Notes: generated by a model from the sequence alone, not told the origin. DNA of 7,429 nucleotides from Candidatus Aegiribacteria sp. (GCA_030638185.1 DAOWFD010000178.1:1-7429); one strand, 5' to 3'. Counted from the stretch's first letter, positions 1 through 7,033 are shown. A program made the numbers and translations.

Positions 1-2
1 CA

Positions 3-665
3 CTTTCGTACATTAACCAGGCCCAGAGCGCCATCAGATTTATGTACAAACATGTACTGGATAAGGACAATCCTCTCCCCGGACCTGGTCTCATTTCAAA
101 GAAGATTCCCATGCATGGTATTTTCAGCAGAGACGAGATCAGAAAGATATTCGAGAACGTGCACGAGCTGAAATACAGGCTCGCACTCATGCTTATCTAT
201 TCTTCGGGGCTAAGAGTGGGCGAGGTTACACATCTTCAAAGAAGTGCTGTCGACTTCGACAATATGGTTATCCATGTGAACGATCAGAATGGTGAGTTCA
301 TAAGGGACACAATACTGGCGAAATCGATATCTGATATTCTTAAATACTACATTGAAACTAGAACCGATGACTCCCCCTGGATGTTCCCCGGCAGGGGTAA
401 AACCAACTGCATTTCCCCCAGAACTATCCAGAGAGCCTTCGCCGAGGCGATGCTTGCAGTCGGTATTGAAAAGCGTGCAACTCTGGGATGGCTCAGGCAC
501 AGCTTTGCCGTTCATATGCTTGAGGACGGGATTGACAGAAAACTCGTACGCAACCTTCTGGGAATTACTACGCCATCCATGATATCTCCCTACATGAAGC
601 TTGCGGCGGGGAGAAGTGCTCTGAGGGTCAACAGTCCCGCGGACAGGTTCCTTACAAAGAAGTAA
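3..665 (+). CDS. Tyrosine recombinase/integrase, C-terminal part (5' end outside window), degenerate active site
   Basis: The frame is open back to the window edge. The 13 residues before the ATG at 42 (ending SAIRF) read like the last helix of a core-binding (SAM-like) domain, so the ATG at 42 is internal and the gene is cut. The rest is a phage-integrase catalytic domain of the Xer/integron-integrase type. Numbering from the ATG at 42: GLRVGE carries Arg-I (R58), LRHSF carries Arg-II (R152), and the nucleophile Tyr aligns at Y184. The ending VNSPADRF resembles the IKSPLD-type tail of this group. Other catalytic positions are lost: the beta-hairpin Lys aligns with N83, the HxxR His is G149, and the LLGH His is I175. 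The frame is otherwise intact, with a normal TAA stop. It may be a catalytically dead or altered recombinase, possibly a relic of a mobile element. The gene is convergent with the hydrogenase operon. Family membership is strong; activity is doubtful. Confidence 0.88.
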   Translation, partial: LSYINQAQSAIRFMYKHVLDKDNPLPGPGLISKKIPMHGIFSRDEIRKIFENVHELKYRLALMLIYSSGLRVGEVTHLQRSAVDFDNMVIHVNDQNGEFIRDTILAKSISDILKYYIETRTDDSPWMFPGRGKTNCISPRTIQRAFAEAMLAVGIEKRATLGWLRHSFAVHMLEDGIDRKLVRNLLGITTPSMISPYMKLAAGRSALRVNSPADRFLTKK

Positions 666-683
666 CAGTGATCTTCTAAATGA

Positions 684-718
684 AGAAGAGGGCGGTAGTT
701 CAGATGCCACCCTCTTCT
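684..718. terminator. Hairpin between convergent genes, likely bidirectional terminator
   Basis: A 12-bp stem (684-695 with 707-718) encloses an 11-nt loop. It starts 19 nt after the recombinase stop and lies 17 nt beyond the hydA stop. On the - strand the one imperfect pair is a G-U wobble, so the stem is fully paired there; on the + strand that pair is a C-A mismatch. Neither side has a clean U-tract: the + side continues with a CT-rich TCTCTTG and the - side with TTCATTTA. It therefore probably ends the hydrogenase transcript better than the recombinase one. Confidence 0.6.
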
Positions 719-735
719 CTTGTACGCTACACCGT

Positions 736-2511
736 TCAGTCCCTCTTTGTATAGTGTGTATGAAGAAGTTCATGGGATTTGTGTCCCAGGGGCTCCTTCA
801 GGAACTCGGCGTAAAGAAGCTGTATTTCCGGATTAGCATGTGACTTCCTGAAATGAAGTACAGCATCCTCCTCGTAAATAGCGTCACTTCTCTTCTTTCT
901 GACTGTTGGATTCGTTGGAATAGGCTGGCCACCACCGCCAAGGCATCCTCCCGGACAGGCCATTATCTCGATGAAGTGATAGTCCACTTCACCTGCACGG
1001 ACCTTATCCATGAGTTTCCTGGTATTGGCAAGACCATGAACAACGGCAACTTTAAGGGTTACCCCTGCGAGGAATTCAAAACCGCTTGCCATCTTGTCAG
1101 GCATTGTGATGGCGGCATCCTTTATGCCTTCCATTCCCCTTACAGGAATGATGTTCAAACCTTCAAAAGGGATCTCCTGGCCAGTAACTATTTCGTATGC
1201 GGTTCGCAGAGCTGCTTCCATTACACCGCCGGTTGCACCGAAGATAACAGCTGCTCCCGTTGAATCACCCATCCATCTATCGTACTTCTCATCATGTAGG
1301 TTATCGAAGTCGATACCCGCCTCCTGTATCATGCTTGCCAGTTCCCGCGTGGTAAGAACGTAATCCACATCTTTGTATCCACTGTCCCTCATTTCAGGGC
1401 GTTCCTTCTCGTATTTCTTCGCGGTACAAGGCATTATGGATACGCAGATCACTTTGGAGGGATCCACGCCTTCCTTGCCGGCCAGATAGGTTTTGGAAAG
1501 GGCGCCGAACATCTGCTGGGGGCTCTTGCAGCTCGAAACGTTCGGAAGAAGGTCCGGATACTTGTGCTCGATGAACTTGATCCAGCCCGGAGAGCAGCTG
1601 GTTGTCATGGGAAGAGCCGTATCAGTGTCTCCATCAACAAGAACCTTCTTCAGCCTGCTTATCAGTTCATGCCCTTCTTCAATGATGGTAAGGTCCGCTG
1701 TAAAATCAGTATCCAGTACCCTGTCAAATCCAAGACCGCGGATGGCAGCCACCATCTTTCCGGTGGTTCTGTCCGTCGGTAAACCCAGGGCTTCCGCAAT
1801 TCCCACCCTTATGGCAGGGGCAGTCTGGACTACAACGAACTTCTCAGGATCTTCGATGGCTTCCCATACCTGCCTTATTTCCGACGTTTCGAAAAGAGCT
1901 CCTGTGGGGCATCTGTTTATGCACTGTCCACACTGTGTACAGGGCACATTGTTAAGGCCCAGATCCATGAAGGTTGAGATATTCACACTGGCGGACCTTC
2001 CAACGGGTCTGATAACCGCAACACTCTGAAGCTCTTCGCATGTTCTTACACATCGTGTACACATTATGCAGCGGCTGTTGTCCCTCATAATACCGGGGCT
2101 GACCTCTTCGATTGAAGATGGTTTCGGAGATGTCTGGTATTCGTTGAAAGTTATGTTGTGTTTCTCTGCAAGCTCCTGAAGTTCACAGTTCTTGTTCCTT
2201 TCGCACTCCGGGCAATTCACATTGTGAGCTGCAAGCAGTAGTTTAAGAACGGTTCTTCTTGCGTGCCTTACCTTCTTGCTGTGCGTGTTTATTACCATGT
2301 TCGGTGTTACAGGCGTGACGCAGGCTATAGCGAGAGTTTTCCAGCCTTCCACCTCAACGAGACACATTCTGCAATTTCCGGCAAGAGAAAGGTCCGGATG
2401 ATAACAGAGGGTCGGGATTTCAACACCTGCCGTTTTACAGGAGTCAAGTATTGTAACACCTTCTCTTACACTGGTGGTTACACCGTTTATTGTTACGGAA
2501 ACATTAGGCAT
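736..2511 (-). CDS. hydA: NADH-dependent [FeFe] hydrogenase catalytic subunit HydA (group A, HydABC/HndD type)
   Basis: Catalytic subunit of a cytoplasmic NADH-linked [FeFe] hydrogenase, 591 aa. In order: an N-terminal ferredoxin-like [2Fe-2S] domain (C36, C47, C50, C64); a His-Cys [4Fe-4S] motif (H96, C100, C103, C109); a two-cluster [4Fe-4S] domain (C148/C151/C154/C158 and C191/C194/C197/C201); the H-cluster domain; and the small C-terminal subunit-like region ending near SHELLHTHY. H-cluster motifs are P1 TSCSPGW (304-310), P2 MPCTAKKYE (360-368) and P3 EIMACPGGCLGGGGQP (515-530, C519 and C523). The second Cys of the usual TSCCPGW is Ser307. The start is the ATG directly after the hydB stop (TAAATG), with GGAGGT 6 nt upstream at 2518-2523, so translation is probably coupled to hydB. 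Last gene of the operon. The maturation genes hydE, hydF and hydG are not in the window. Family assignment is very secure; subgroup A6 is my best judgement from length and partners. Confidence 0.96.
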   Translation of the reverse strand: MPNVSVTINGVTTSVREGVTILDSCKTAGVEIPTLCYHPDLSLAGNCRMCLVEVEGWKTLAIACVTPVTPNMVINTHSKKVRHARRTVLKLLLAAHNVNCPECERNKNCELQELAEKHNITFNEYQTSPKPSSIEEVSPGIMRDNSRCIMCTRCVRTCEELQSVAVIRPVGRSASVNISTFMDLGLNNVPCTQCGQCINRCPTGALFETSEIRQVWEAIEDPEKFVVVQTAPAIRVGIAEALGLPTDRTTGKMVAAIRGLGFDRVLDTDFTADLTIIEEGHELISRLKKVLVDGDTDTALPMTTSCSPGWIKFIEHKYPDLLPNVSSCKSPQQMFGALSKTYLAGKEGVDPSKVICVSIMPCTAKKYEKERPEMRDSGYKDVDYVLTTRELASMIQEAGIDFDNLHDEKYDRWMGDSTGAAVIFGATGGVMEAALRTAYEIVTGQEIPFEGLNIIPVRGMEGIKDAAITMPDKMASGFEFLAGVTLKVAVVHGLANTRKLMDKVRAGEVDYHFIEIMACPGGCLGGGGQPIPTNPTVRKKRSDAIYEEDAVLHFRKSHANPEIQLLYAEFLKEPLGHKSHELLHTHYTKRD

Positions 2512-3693
2512 TTACATACCTCCCTTTCCGTCCGGAAAGTCAATGAATTTAGTGATGATATCAACAAAGCAGTTAGGTGAAGTCTGTCCAAGCCCGCACT
2601 TGCTGCCGAGTTTCATTACTTCCGCAAGCATGAAGAACGGTTTCAGCTCTTCCCTGCTCGTGATTTTCCCACCCCTGATGGCTCGAGCAGTATCCAGGAG
2701 TCTCACGTTTCCTTCGCGGCATGGAGCACACTGACCGCAGGACTCGTGCACGAAGAATTCAAGGAAATTCTCAAGAACATCCATCATGTTTCTGGAACTG
2801 TTGAAAACAATAACGGACCCTCCAGGGGGCAGATCCTCAAAGGAAAGTTTTCTGTCGAGTTCACCGGCGGAGATGGTTGTACCGCTGGCACCGCCTACCT
2901 GAACCGCCTGAACATCCTTTACTCCGGCTACTTCCAAAAGTTCTCCAATGGTTGAGCCCATCTGAAATTCGTAGACACCGGGATTCTCAACATCGCCGGA
3001 AATACTGAACAGCTTGGTGCCTGTGCAGCTGCCTATTCCAAGATCCTGGTACCATTCGGATCCGTTAAGGATGATATAAGGTACCGATACGAATGTTTCC
3101 ACGTTGTTCACAATGGTGGGCCGGCTAAGATACCCGGAGTTAACAGGGAAAGGCGGCTTATTCCGGGGTTCCCCCCTTTTACCCTCAAGGCTCTCAATCA
3201 GTGAAGTCTCTTCCCCGCAGACGTATGCCCCGGCTCCCATCCTGATCTCAACGTCAAAACTGAAATCCGTACCCAGTATCCCTTCACCAAGAAAGTTCTT
3301 GGAAATAAGCTCTTCCCTTACCTTCATAATCCCAGGAACAAGGTAGGGATACTCTGCACGTAGGTAGATGATTCCCTGCGAGGAACCGATCGCATACCCG
3401 CCAATGGTCATACCCTCAAGAAGCTTTGAAGCGTACTTTTCGAGGAGAAGCTTGTCTTTGAAAGTGCCGGGCTCTCCCTCATCGGCATTGCAGATAACCA
3501 TTTTATTGGCTCCAGAAGCCGCACCGGCAAGGTTCCACTTGACTCCGGTGGGAAAACCGGCTCCCCCGCGCCCACGCATATTCGATTCACGTACTTCAAA
3601 CACAACATCCGCTTTCGTCATTTCAAGAGACTTCTTCAGTGCTGCTCCTGCTTCGGGCTGCTCAGCGGCGGTAAGTATTCTCTTTTCACTCAT
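2512..3693 (-). CDS. hydB: NADH-binding flavoprotein subunit HydB of [FeFe] hydrogenase (NuoF-like), short form
   Basis: NuoF/HndC-family subunit, 393 aa. It oxidises NADH at FMN and passes electrons to a [4Fe-4S] cluster. Visible motifs: the glycine-rich FMN/NADH loop RGRGGAGFPTGVKW (40-53), CNADEGEPGTFKD (68-80), GAGAYVCGEETSLIESLEG (153-171), the VNNVET segment (195-200), a SLBB-like stretch around 228-290, and the N3-type cluster ESCGQCAPCREG (C319, C322, C325) with C366 in SKCGLGQ. The protein stops 27 residues after C366. It lacks the C-terminal two-[4Fe-4S] ferredoxin domain and the N-terminal thioredoxin-like [2Fe-2S] domain of bifurcating HydB proteins. hydA follows at once, so the missing domain was not simply shifted out of frame downstream. 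The ATG has GGAGGT 8 nt upstream (within 3700-3707), and the hydC stop is 14 nt away. The short form points to an NADH-only enzyme. Confidence 0.95.
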   Translation of the reverse strand: MSEKRILTAAEQPEAGAALKKSLEMTKADVVFEVRESNMRGRGGAGFPTGVKWNLAGAASGANKMVICNADEGEPGTFKDKLLLEKYASKLLEGMTIGGYAIGSSQGIIYLRAEYPYLVPGIMKVREELISKNFLGEGILGTDFSFDVEIRMGAGAYVCGEETSLIESLEGKRGEPRNKPPFPVNSGYLSRPTIVNNVETFVSVPYIILNGSEWYQDLGIGSCTGTKLFSISGDVENPGVYEFQMGSTIGELLEVAGVKDVQAVQVGGASGTTISAGELDRKLSFEDLPPGGSVIVFNSSRNMMDVLENFLEFFVHESCGQCAPCREGNVRLLDTARAIRGGKITSREELKPFFMLAEVMKLGSKCGLGQTSPNCFVDIITKFIDFPDGKGGM

Positions 3694-3707
3694 TTCCTCA
3701 TACCTCC

Positions 3708-4169
3708 CTATTCCAGACCCGCAAGAATCTTGCAGGCTTCTTCCGGTGTAAGCCGGGTATGGGGAGTATCGTTAATCAGCATTGCAGGGCTCTCATCGCA
3801 CAGACCGATGCAGCTGGTGGTTTCAAGGGTAATCCTGCCATCAGCGGTTGTCTCTCCTGTCTTGATGTCTAATTCCTTCTCAATCGCGTCGAGTATATCG
3901 CTGGAGCCATTCATTTCGCAGCTGATCGTATTGCAGAGACGGACAATATTCCGACCCCGGGGTTCAGTGGAAAAGAACGAATAAAACGAAAGCACACTGT
4001 AAATTTCAGCATTGCTTACATCCACAGCCTTTGCAGCAGCCTTTATCGCTTCTTCCGGTATGTATCCTAGTTCCCGGTTAACATCCGTCAGAATTCCCAT
4101 TACCGCCTCTCTACCGGATCCGTGCTTCACAACGGCAGCGGAAACGATATCTTCCGGTTTGCGACTCAC
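3708..4169 (-). CDS. hydC: [2Fe-2S] thioredoxin-like subunit HydC of [FeFe] hydrogenase (NuoE-like)
   Basis: NuoE/HndA-family subunit, 153 aa, the usual full length. A helical N-terminal part (including the LGYIPEE and VLSFYSFF segments) is followed by a thioredoxin-like [2Fe-2S] fold with ligands C79 and C84 (CNTISC) and C120 and C124 (CIGLC). In HydABC enzymes it helps carry electrons between the flavoprotein and HydA. The start is GTG, overlapping the response-regulator stop in the 4-nt sequence GTGA. GGGAGAG (4175-4181) lies 5 nt upstream, which supports this start and suggests translational coupling. It ends 14 nt before hydB. Confidence 0.94.
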   Translation of the reverse strand: MSRKPEDIVSAAVVKHGSGREAVMGILTDVNRELGYIPEEAIKAAAKAVDVSNAEIYSVLSFYSFFSTEPRGRNIVRLCNTISCEMNGSSDILDAIEKELDIKTGETTADGRITLETTSCIGLCDESPAMLINDTPHTRLTPEEACKILAGLE

Positions 4170-4567
4170 TGATTCTCTCCCTTCTTCAGAACCTCATGTA
4201 CCTTGTTCACCAGAATCGAGGGTGGCACGGGCTTCTCAAGGAAAACGTCTACCGGGAAGAAATCCGGGTTCTCTTCCGGATTGAAATCGTAACCCGTTAC
4301 CTGTCCGACCGATGTAAGCATAATTATTGGAACATCGCTTTTAAGCTTTGAACGGATTCTCCTTGCCACTGCGAAACCTTCATCAGTCTGTTCCATCATA
4401 ACATCAAGTACTACAACATCAGGGTTGTTCTCCCTGACCATATCAAGGCCTTCAGCACCACTGGATGCTGTCAGGACCTCAAATCCGCTGGCTTCAAGGA
4501 CGATGCTGTTGGCTTCAATGAAATCGGGATCATCATCAATCAGCAATACTCTGATCTTGTCTGTCAT
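4166..4567 (-). CDS. Single-domain response regulator (CheY-like receiver), coupled to hydC
   Basis: A stand-alone receiver domain with no output domain, 133 aa from the preferred start. Acidic pocket in LLIDDDPD (residues 9-16), phospho-acceptor Asp55 in VVLDVMM, Thr85 in MLTSVG and Lys112 in EKPVPP: all the residues needed for phosphorylation are present. The ATG at 4567 has AAAGGT 6 nt upstream; an in-frame ATG at 4582 lacks any ribosome binding site, so I prefer 4567. The 3' end overlaps hydC by 4 nt, placing it in the hydrogenase operon as its first gene. No histidine kinase is in the window, so the partner is unknown. It may tune hydrogenase activity or assembly by protein contact, since it has no DNA-binding domain. 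That role is inference; the fold call is firm. Confidence 0.9.
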   Translation of the reverse strand: MTDKIRVLLIDDDPDFIEANSIVLEASGFEVLTASSGAEGLDMVRENNPDVVVLDVMMEQTDEGFAVARRIRSKLKSDVPIIMLTSVGQVTGYDFNPEENPDFFPVDVFLEKPVPPSILVNKVHEVLKKGENQ

Positions 4568-4668
4568 TGTCTTACCTTTCATTTATTGATGCCGGTTAAT
4601 AATCTTGAGGATGGGCAAGAAATGTAAGCATTCCGTATACTCTCTCGCCACATCGGTTTTCATGAAAA
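4568..4668 (-). other. Gap between ahcY and the response regulator, no clear promoter or terminator
   Basis: Directly after the ahcY stop is a perfect 12-bp palindrome, TTTTCATGAAAA (4657-4668). It has no room for a loop and no following U-run, so it is not a standard terminator; it could be a protein site. A weak promoter-like pair on the - strand (CTTACA, 18 nt, GATTAT) is too poor to rely on. Read-through from ahcY into the hydrogenase genes is therefore possible but unproven. Confidence 0.35.
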
Positions 4669-6078
4669 TCAGTACCTGTAATGCTCCGGTTTGTAGGGGC
4701 CGTCCAACTCAACACCGATGTAACTTGCCTGTTTTGGAGTAAGCTTTGTCAATTTAACTCCCAGCTTCTCAAGGTGCATCCTTGCCACTTCCTCATCAAG
4801 AAGTTTCGGGAGCATGTAAACACCGATTCCAGGTCTCTCATCGACAAGAGCTATCTGGGCCAGGCACTGGTTGGTGAAGGAGCTGGACATCACGAAGCTT
4901 GGATGCCCCGTTGCACATCCAAGATTGACCAGCCTTCCCTCTGCAAGAAGGAAGATGGAATGACCGTCCGCAAAACGGAACCTGTGCACCTGAGGCTTGA
5001 TCTCCTCTTTTTCAACACCGGGGAAAGCCTCCAGACCTGCAACTTCGATCTCGTTATCGAAATGACCGATATTGCATACTATGGCCTGGTCCTTCATCCT
5101 GCTCATATGCTCTGCGGTTAACACGTTGTAGTTCCCGGTTGCGGTTACGAATATGGTGACTTCCGATAAGGCATCCTCAACAGTAGTAACTTTAAAGCCC
5201 TCCATGGCTGCCTGCAAAGCACAGATAGGATCGATCTCGGTTATCAGGACTCTTGCCCCGAAACCCTTCATGCTCTGGGCACAGCCTTTGCCCACATCTC
5301 CGTACCCGCAGACGAGGACGGTCTTTCCTGCGACCATAACATCCGTGGCCCGTTTGATTCCGTCCGCAAGAGACTCCCGGCATCCGTAGAGATTATCGAA
5401 TTTGCTCTTGGTAACGGAGTCATTGACATTGTATGCGGGAAACAGCAGTTCCCCTGCCTTCAACATGTTGTAAAGCCTGTGAACCCCAGTTGTTGTCTCC
5501 TCTGAAACCCCAACAATCTCAGGGACAATGGATGTCCAGTATTTCGGATTCTCCCGAATTCCTTCATAGAGATTATCAACAAGAGCCACCTCATCCTCTG
5601 GACCTTCAACAACCTCCGGAAGTTTACCTGTTTCCGCAAAGCCCTGCTCCAGCAGGTATCCCCTGTGAACCACAAGGGTAGCGTCGCCGCCGTCATCGAC
5701 TATCAGGTTGGGGCCTTTCCCACCGGGGAAACTCAGAGCCTTTCTTGTACACCACCAGTATTCATCAAGACTCTCGCCCTTCCATGCAAAAACAGGAATA
5801 CCCGATACAGCAATGGCTGCTGCAGCATGATCCTGAGTGGAGAAGATATTACAACTTGCCCACCTTACATCCGCCCCAAGCTCGACCAGAGATTCAATCA
5901 GTACCGCAGTCTGCACGGTCATATGAAGCGAACCAGTGACCCTCATTCCATCAAGGGGTCTGCTCTTTCCGTACTTTTCCCTCACAGCCATAAGCCCGGG
6001 CATCTCTTTTTCGGCTATTTCTATTTCCCGACGACCGAAATCTGCCAGTGATATATCTGCAACCTTGTAATCATCCAT
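4669..6078 (-). CDS. ahcY: S-adenosylhomocysteine hydrolase (adenosylhomocysteinase)
   Basis: Cytoplasmic NAD-dependent enzyme that splits S-adenosylhomocysteine into homocysteine and adenosine, relieving product inhibition of methyltransferases. Full length at 469 aa. Typical segments are present: SCNIFSTQDHAAAAI (75-89), GYGDVGKG (258-265) of the NAD-binding Rossmann fold followed by EIDP (281-284), NIGHFDNEI (336-344), NLGCATGHPSF (385-395) and the family C-terminus GPYKPEHYRY (460-469), whose Lys and Tyr contact NAD. I chose the ATG at 6078 because MDDYKVADISLADFG is the conserved family start and AGAGGA (6085-6090) lies 6 nt upstream. The longer open frame up to 6129 adds 17 unrelated residues inside the previous gene. 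Its first 8 nt overlap the end of the SahR-like gene (ATGGATGA), implying coupled translation. Confidence 0.97.
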   Translation of the reverse strand: MDDYKVADISLADFGRREIEIAEKEMPGLMAVREKYGKSRPLDGMRVTGSLHMTVQTAVLIESLVELGADVRWASCNIFSTQDHAAAAIAVSGIPVFAWKGESLDEYWWCTRKALSFPGGKGPNLIVDDGGDATLVVHRGYLLEQGFAETGKLPEVVEGPEDEVALVDNLYEGIRENPKYWTSIVPEIVGVSEETTTGVHRLYNMLKAGELLFPAYNVNDSVTKSKFDNLYGCRESLADGIKRATDVMVAGKTVLVCGYGDVGKGCAQSMKGFGARVLITEIDPICALQAAMEGFKVTTVEDALSEVTIFVTATGNYNVLTAEHMSRMKDQAIVCNIGHFDNEIEVAGLEAFPGVEKEEIKPQVHRFRFADGHSIFLLAEGRLVNLGCATGHPSFVMSSSFTNQCLAQIALVDERPGIGVYMLPKLLDEEVARMHLEKLGVKLTKLTPKQASYIGVELDGPYKPEHYRY

Positions 6079-6997
6079 TGAAATTCCTCTCATCCAGTAT
6101 TCCTGACAGAATGAACACTCTTCCATCAACTAGTACGATCTCTTCTATTCTGCTGAATCCCGCAAAAGACATCCAGACTCTAACTTCATTCCGGTCAAGA
6201 CCAGGCCAAAGGTCCCCCTGCATCCGTTTCAGATCGGAATCCTCATGCGGTGTAAGTTCTATAACACTGCACCTTCCATTATCCCTGCATACCCTTGAAG
6301 CCTCTCTGAAAAACATGGAAGGCTCACTAAGATGATGAAGAAGCATATGGGCAATGACACCATCAACAGAAGAGTCAGCGAGGGGAAGATGCTCGGCGCT
6401 TCCAAGACGAAGCTCAACGTTACTGCTGTTCCCTTCGGACGCTATTCTCTTCCCCGCCTGTGACAGCATCTCAGGGGACTGATCAACACCGATAACGGAC
6501 ATACCTCTCCTGGTAAGTCTCAGAACCAGTTCACCGCTGCCGCATCCTGCATCAAGAATCGTATTCCCTGCAGAATACATATCGATAACATCCGCAATGT
6601 AAGCTTCCGGATCAGGCATAAGGTAAGACACCTCATCAAGCTCTGAGGCCTTGCGGTCAAAGAACTCCCTGGCATCAGATTTTCTTTTATCGTAGCACAT
6701 CCTGAGTTCAGACATGTCGGTCTCATAATTGTCGATCTCCTTCATACCGGAGGAAATACAATCAAGAATTATCTCCACAACAGTATCATGCCTGTTCAGG
6801 CTGTAATAGGCCCAGCTGCCTCTCCCCTTCCTGATCACAATCCCGGCATCGAGTAGCTTGCGAAGACTGTGACTTACATTGGACTGGCTCAACCCCAGAA
6901 CAGTAGTTATCTCGCTAACGTTAAGCGGTCCGCGCAAAAGTATGCGGACCATTCTCAACCTGCTGGAATTCGCCAGAGCACCAAATAGATTTTTCAT
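6071..6997 (-). CDS. ArsR-family winged-helix regulator fused to SAM-dependent methyltransferase domain, SahR-like
   Basis: 308 aa in two parts. Residues 1-70 form an ArsR-type winged helix with recognition helix around LSQSNVSHSLRKL (36-48) and a wing near GRGSWAYYSL (58-67). The metal-binding ELCVCD motif is absent, so this is not a metal sensor. After a helical linker, residues 130-300 form a class I methyltransferase fold: motif I ILDAGCGSGELVLRL (147-161), GVDQSPEML (170-178) and LPLADSSVDGVIAHM (204-218). This architecture next to ahcY matches SahR, the SAH-responsive regulator of the methionine/SAM cycle described in Proteobacteria. The methyltransferase fold probably binds SAH as effector, though enzymatic activity cannot be excluded. 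It is encoded just upstream of ahcY with an 8-nt overlap. There is no Shine-Dalgarno sequence; the promoter position predicts a leaderless mRNA. Fold very sure; the SahR role is inferred. Confidence 0.88.
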   Translation of the reverse strand: MKNLFGALANSSRLRMVRILLRGPLNVSEITTVLGLSQSNVSHSLRKLLDAGIVIRKGRGSWAYYSLNRHDTVVEIILDCISSGMKEIDNYETDMSELRMCYDKRKSDAREFFDRKASELDEVSYLMPDPEAYIADVIDMYSAGNTILDAGCGSGELVLRLTRRGMSVIGVDQSPEMLSQAGKRIASEGNSSNVELRLGSAEHLPLADSSVDGVIAHMLLHHLSEPSMFFREASRVCRDNGRCSVIELTPHEDSDLKRMQGDLWPGLDRNEVRVWMSFAGFSRIEEIVLVDGRVFILSGILDERNFNG

Positions 6998-6998
6998 G

Positions 6999-7028
6999 GA
7001 TATGATTATATGATGATACTTTCATATC
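6999..7028. promoter_or_regulatory. Candidate operator: GATATGA/TCATATC inverted repeat over the promoter
   Basis: A perfect 7-bp inverted repeat (6999-7005 and 7022-7028, 16-nt spacer) has one arm just downstream of the -10 box, overlapping its last base, and the other touching the -35 box. Related ATATGAT (7008-7014) and ATCATAT (7047-7053) copies lie close by. The placement suits repression by a dimeric ArsR-type protein, most simply autorepression by the SahR-like protein. I have not matched it to a published SahR motif. Confidence 0.5.
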
Positions 7029-7033
7029 GTCAA
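7005..7033 (-). promoter_or_regulatory. Near-consensus sigma-70 promoter of the sahR-like/ahcY genes, leaderless
   Basis: Read on the - strand: TTGACG (7028-7033, 5 of 6 consensus bases), a 17-nt spacer, then a perfect TATAAT (7005-7010). The ATG follows 7 nt after the -10 box, so the transcript should begin on or within a base or two of the start codon. The absence of any ribosome binding site before this ATG agrees with a leaderless message. Confidence 0.8.

Noticed and set aside
210..773. 187-codon open frame on the - strand opposite the recombinase
   Set aside because: It is antisense to a clear recombinase domain, has no recognisable motif and runs into the hydA end and the hairpin; a shadow frame.
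853..2029. Several + strand open frames of 89-178 codons within hydA
   Set aside because: They lie opposite a fully motif-supported hydrogenase gene and show no family features or ribosome binding sites.
4568..4582. Longer response-regulator start at 4582
   Set aside because: No ribosome binding site precedes it, whereas AAAGGT sits at proper distance before 4567.
6079..6129. Longer ahcY N-terminus starting at 6129
   Set aside because: The 17 extra residues are not part of the family, overlap the SahR-like gene more deeply and ignore the good ribosome binding site before 6078.
6079..6200. SAH riboswitch before ahcY
   Set aside because: The ahcY start overlaps the upstream gene, so there is no leader, and the mRNA of the upstream gene appears leaderless.
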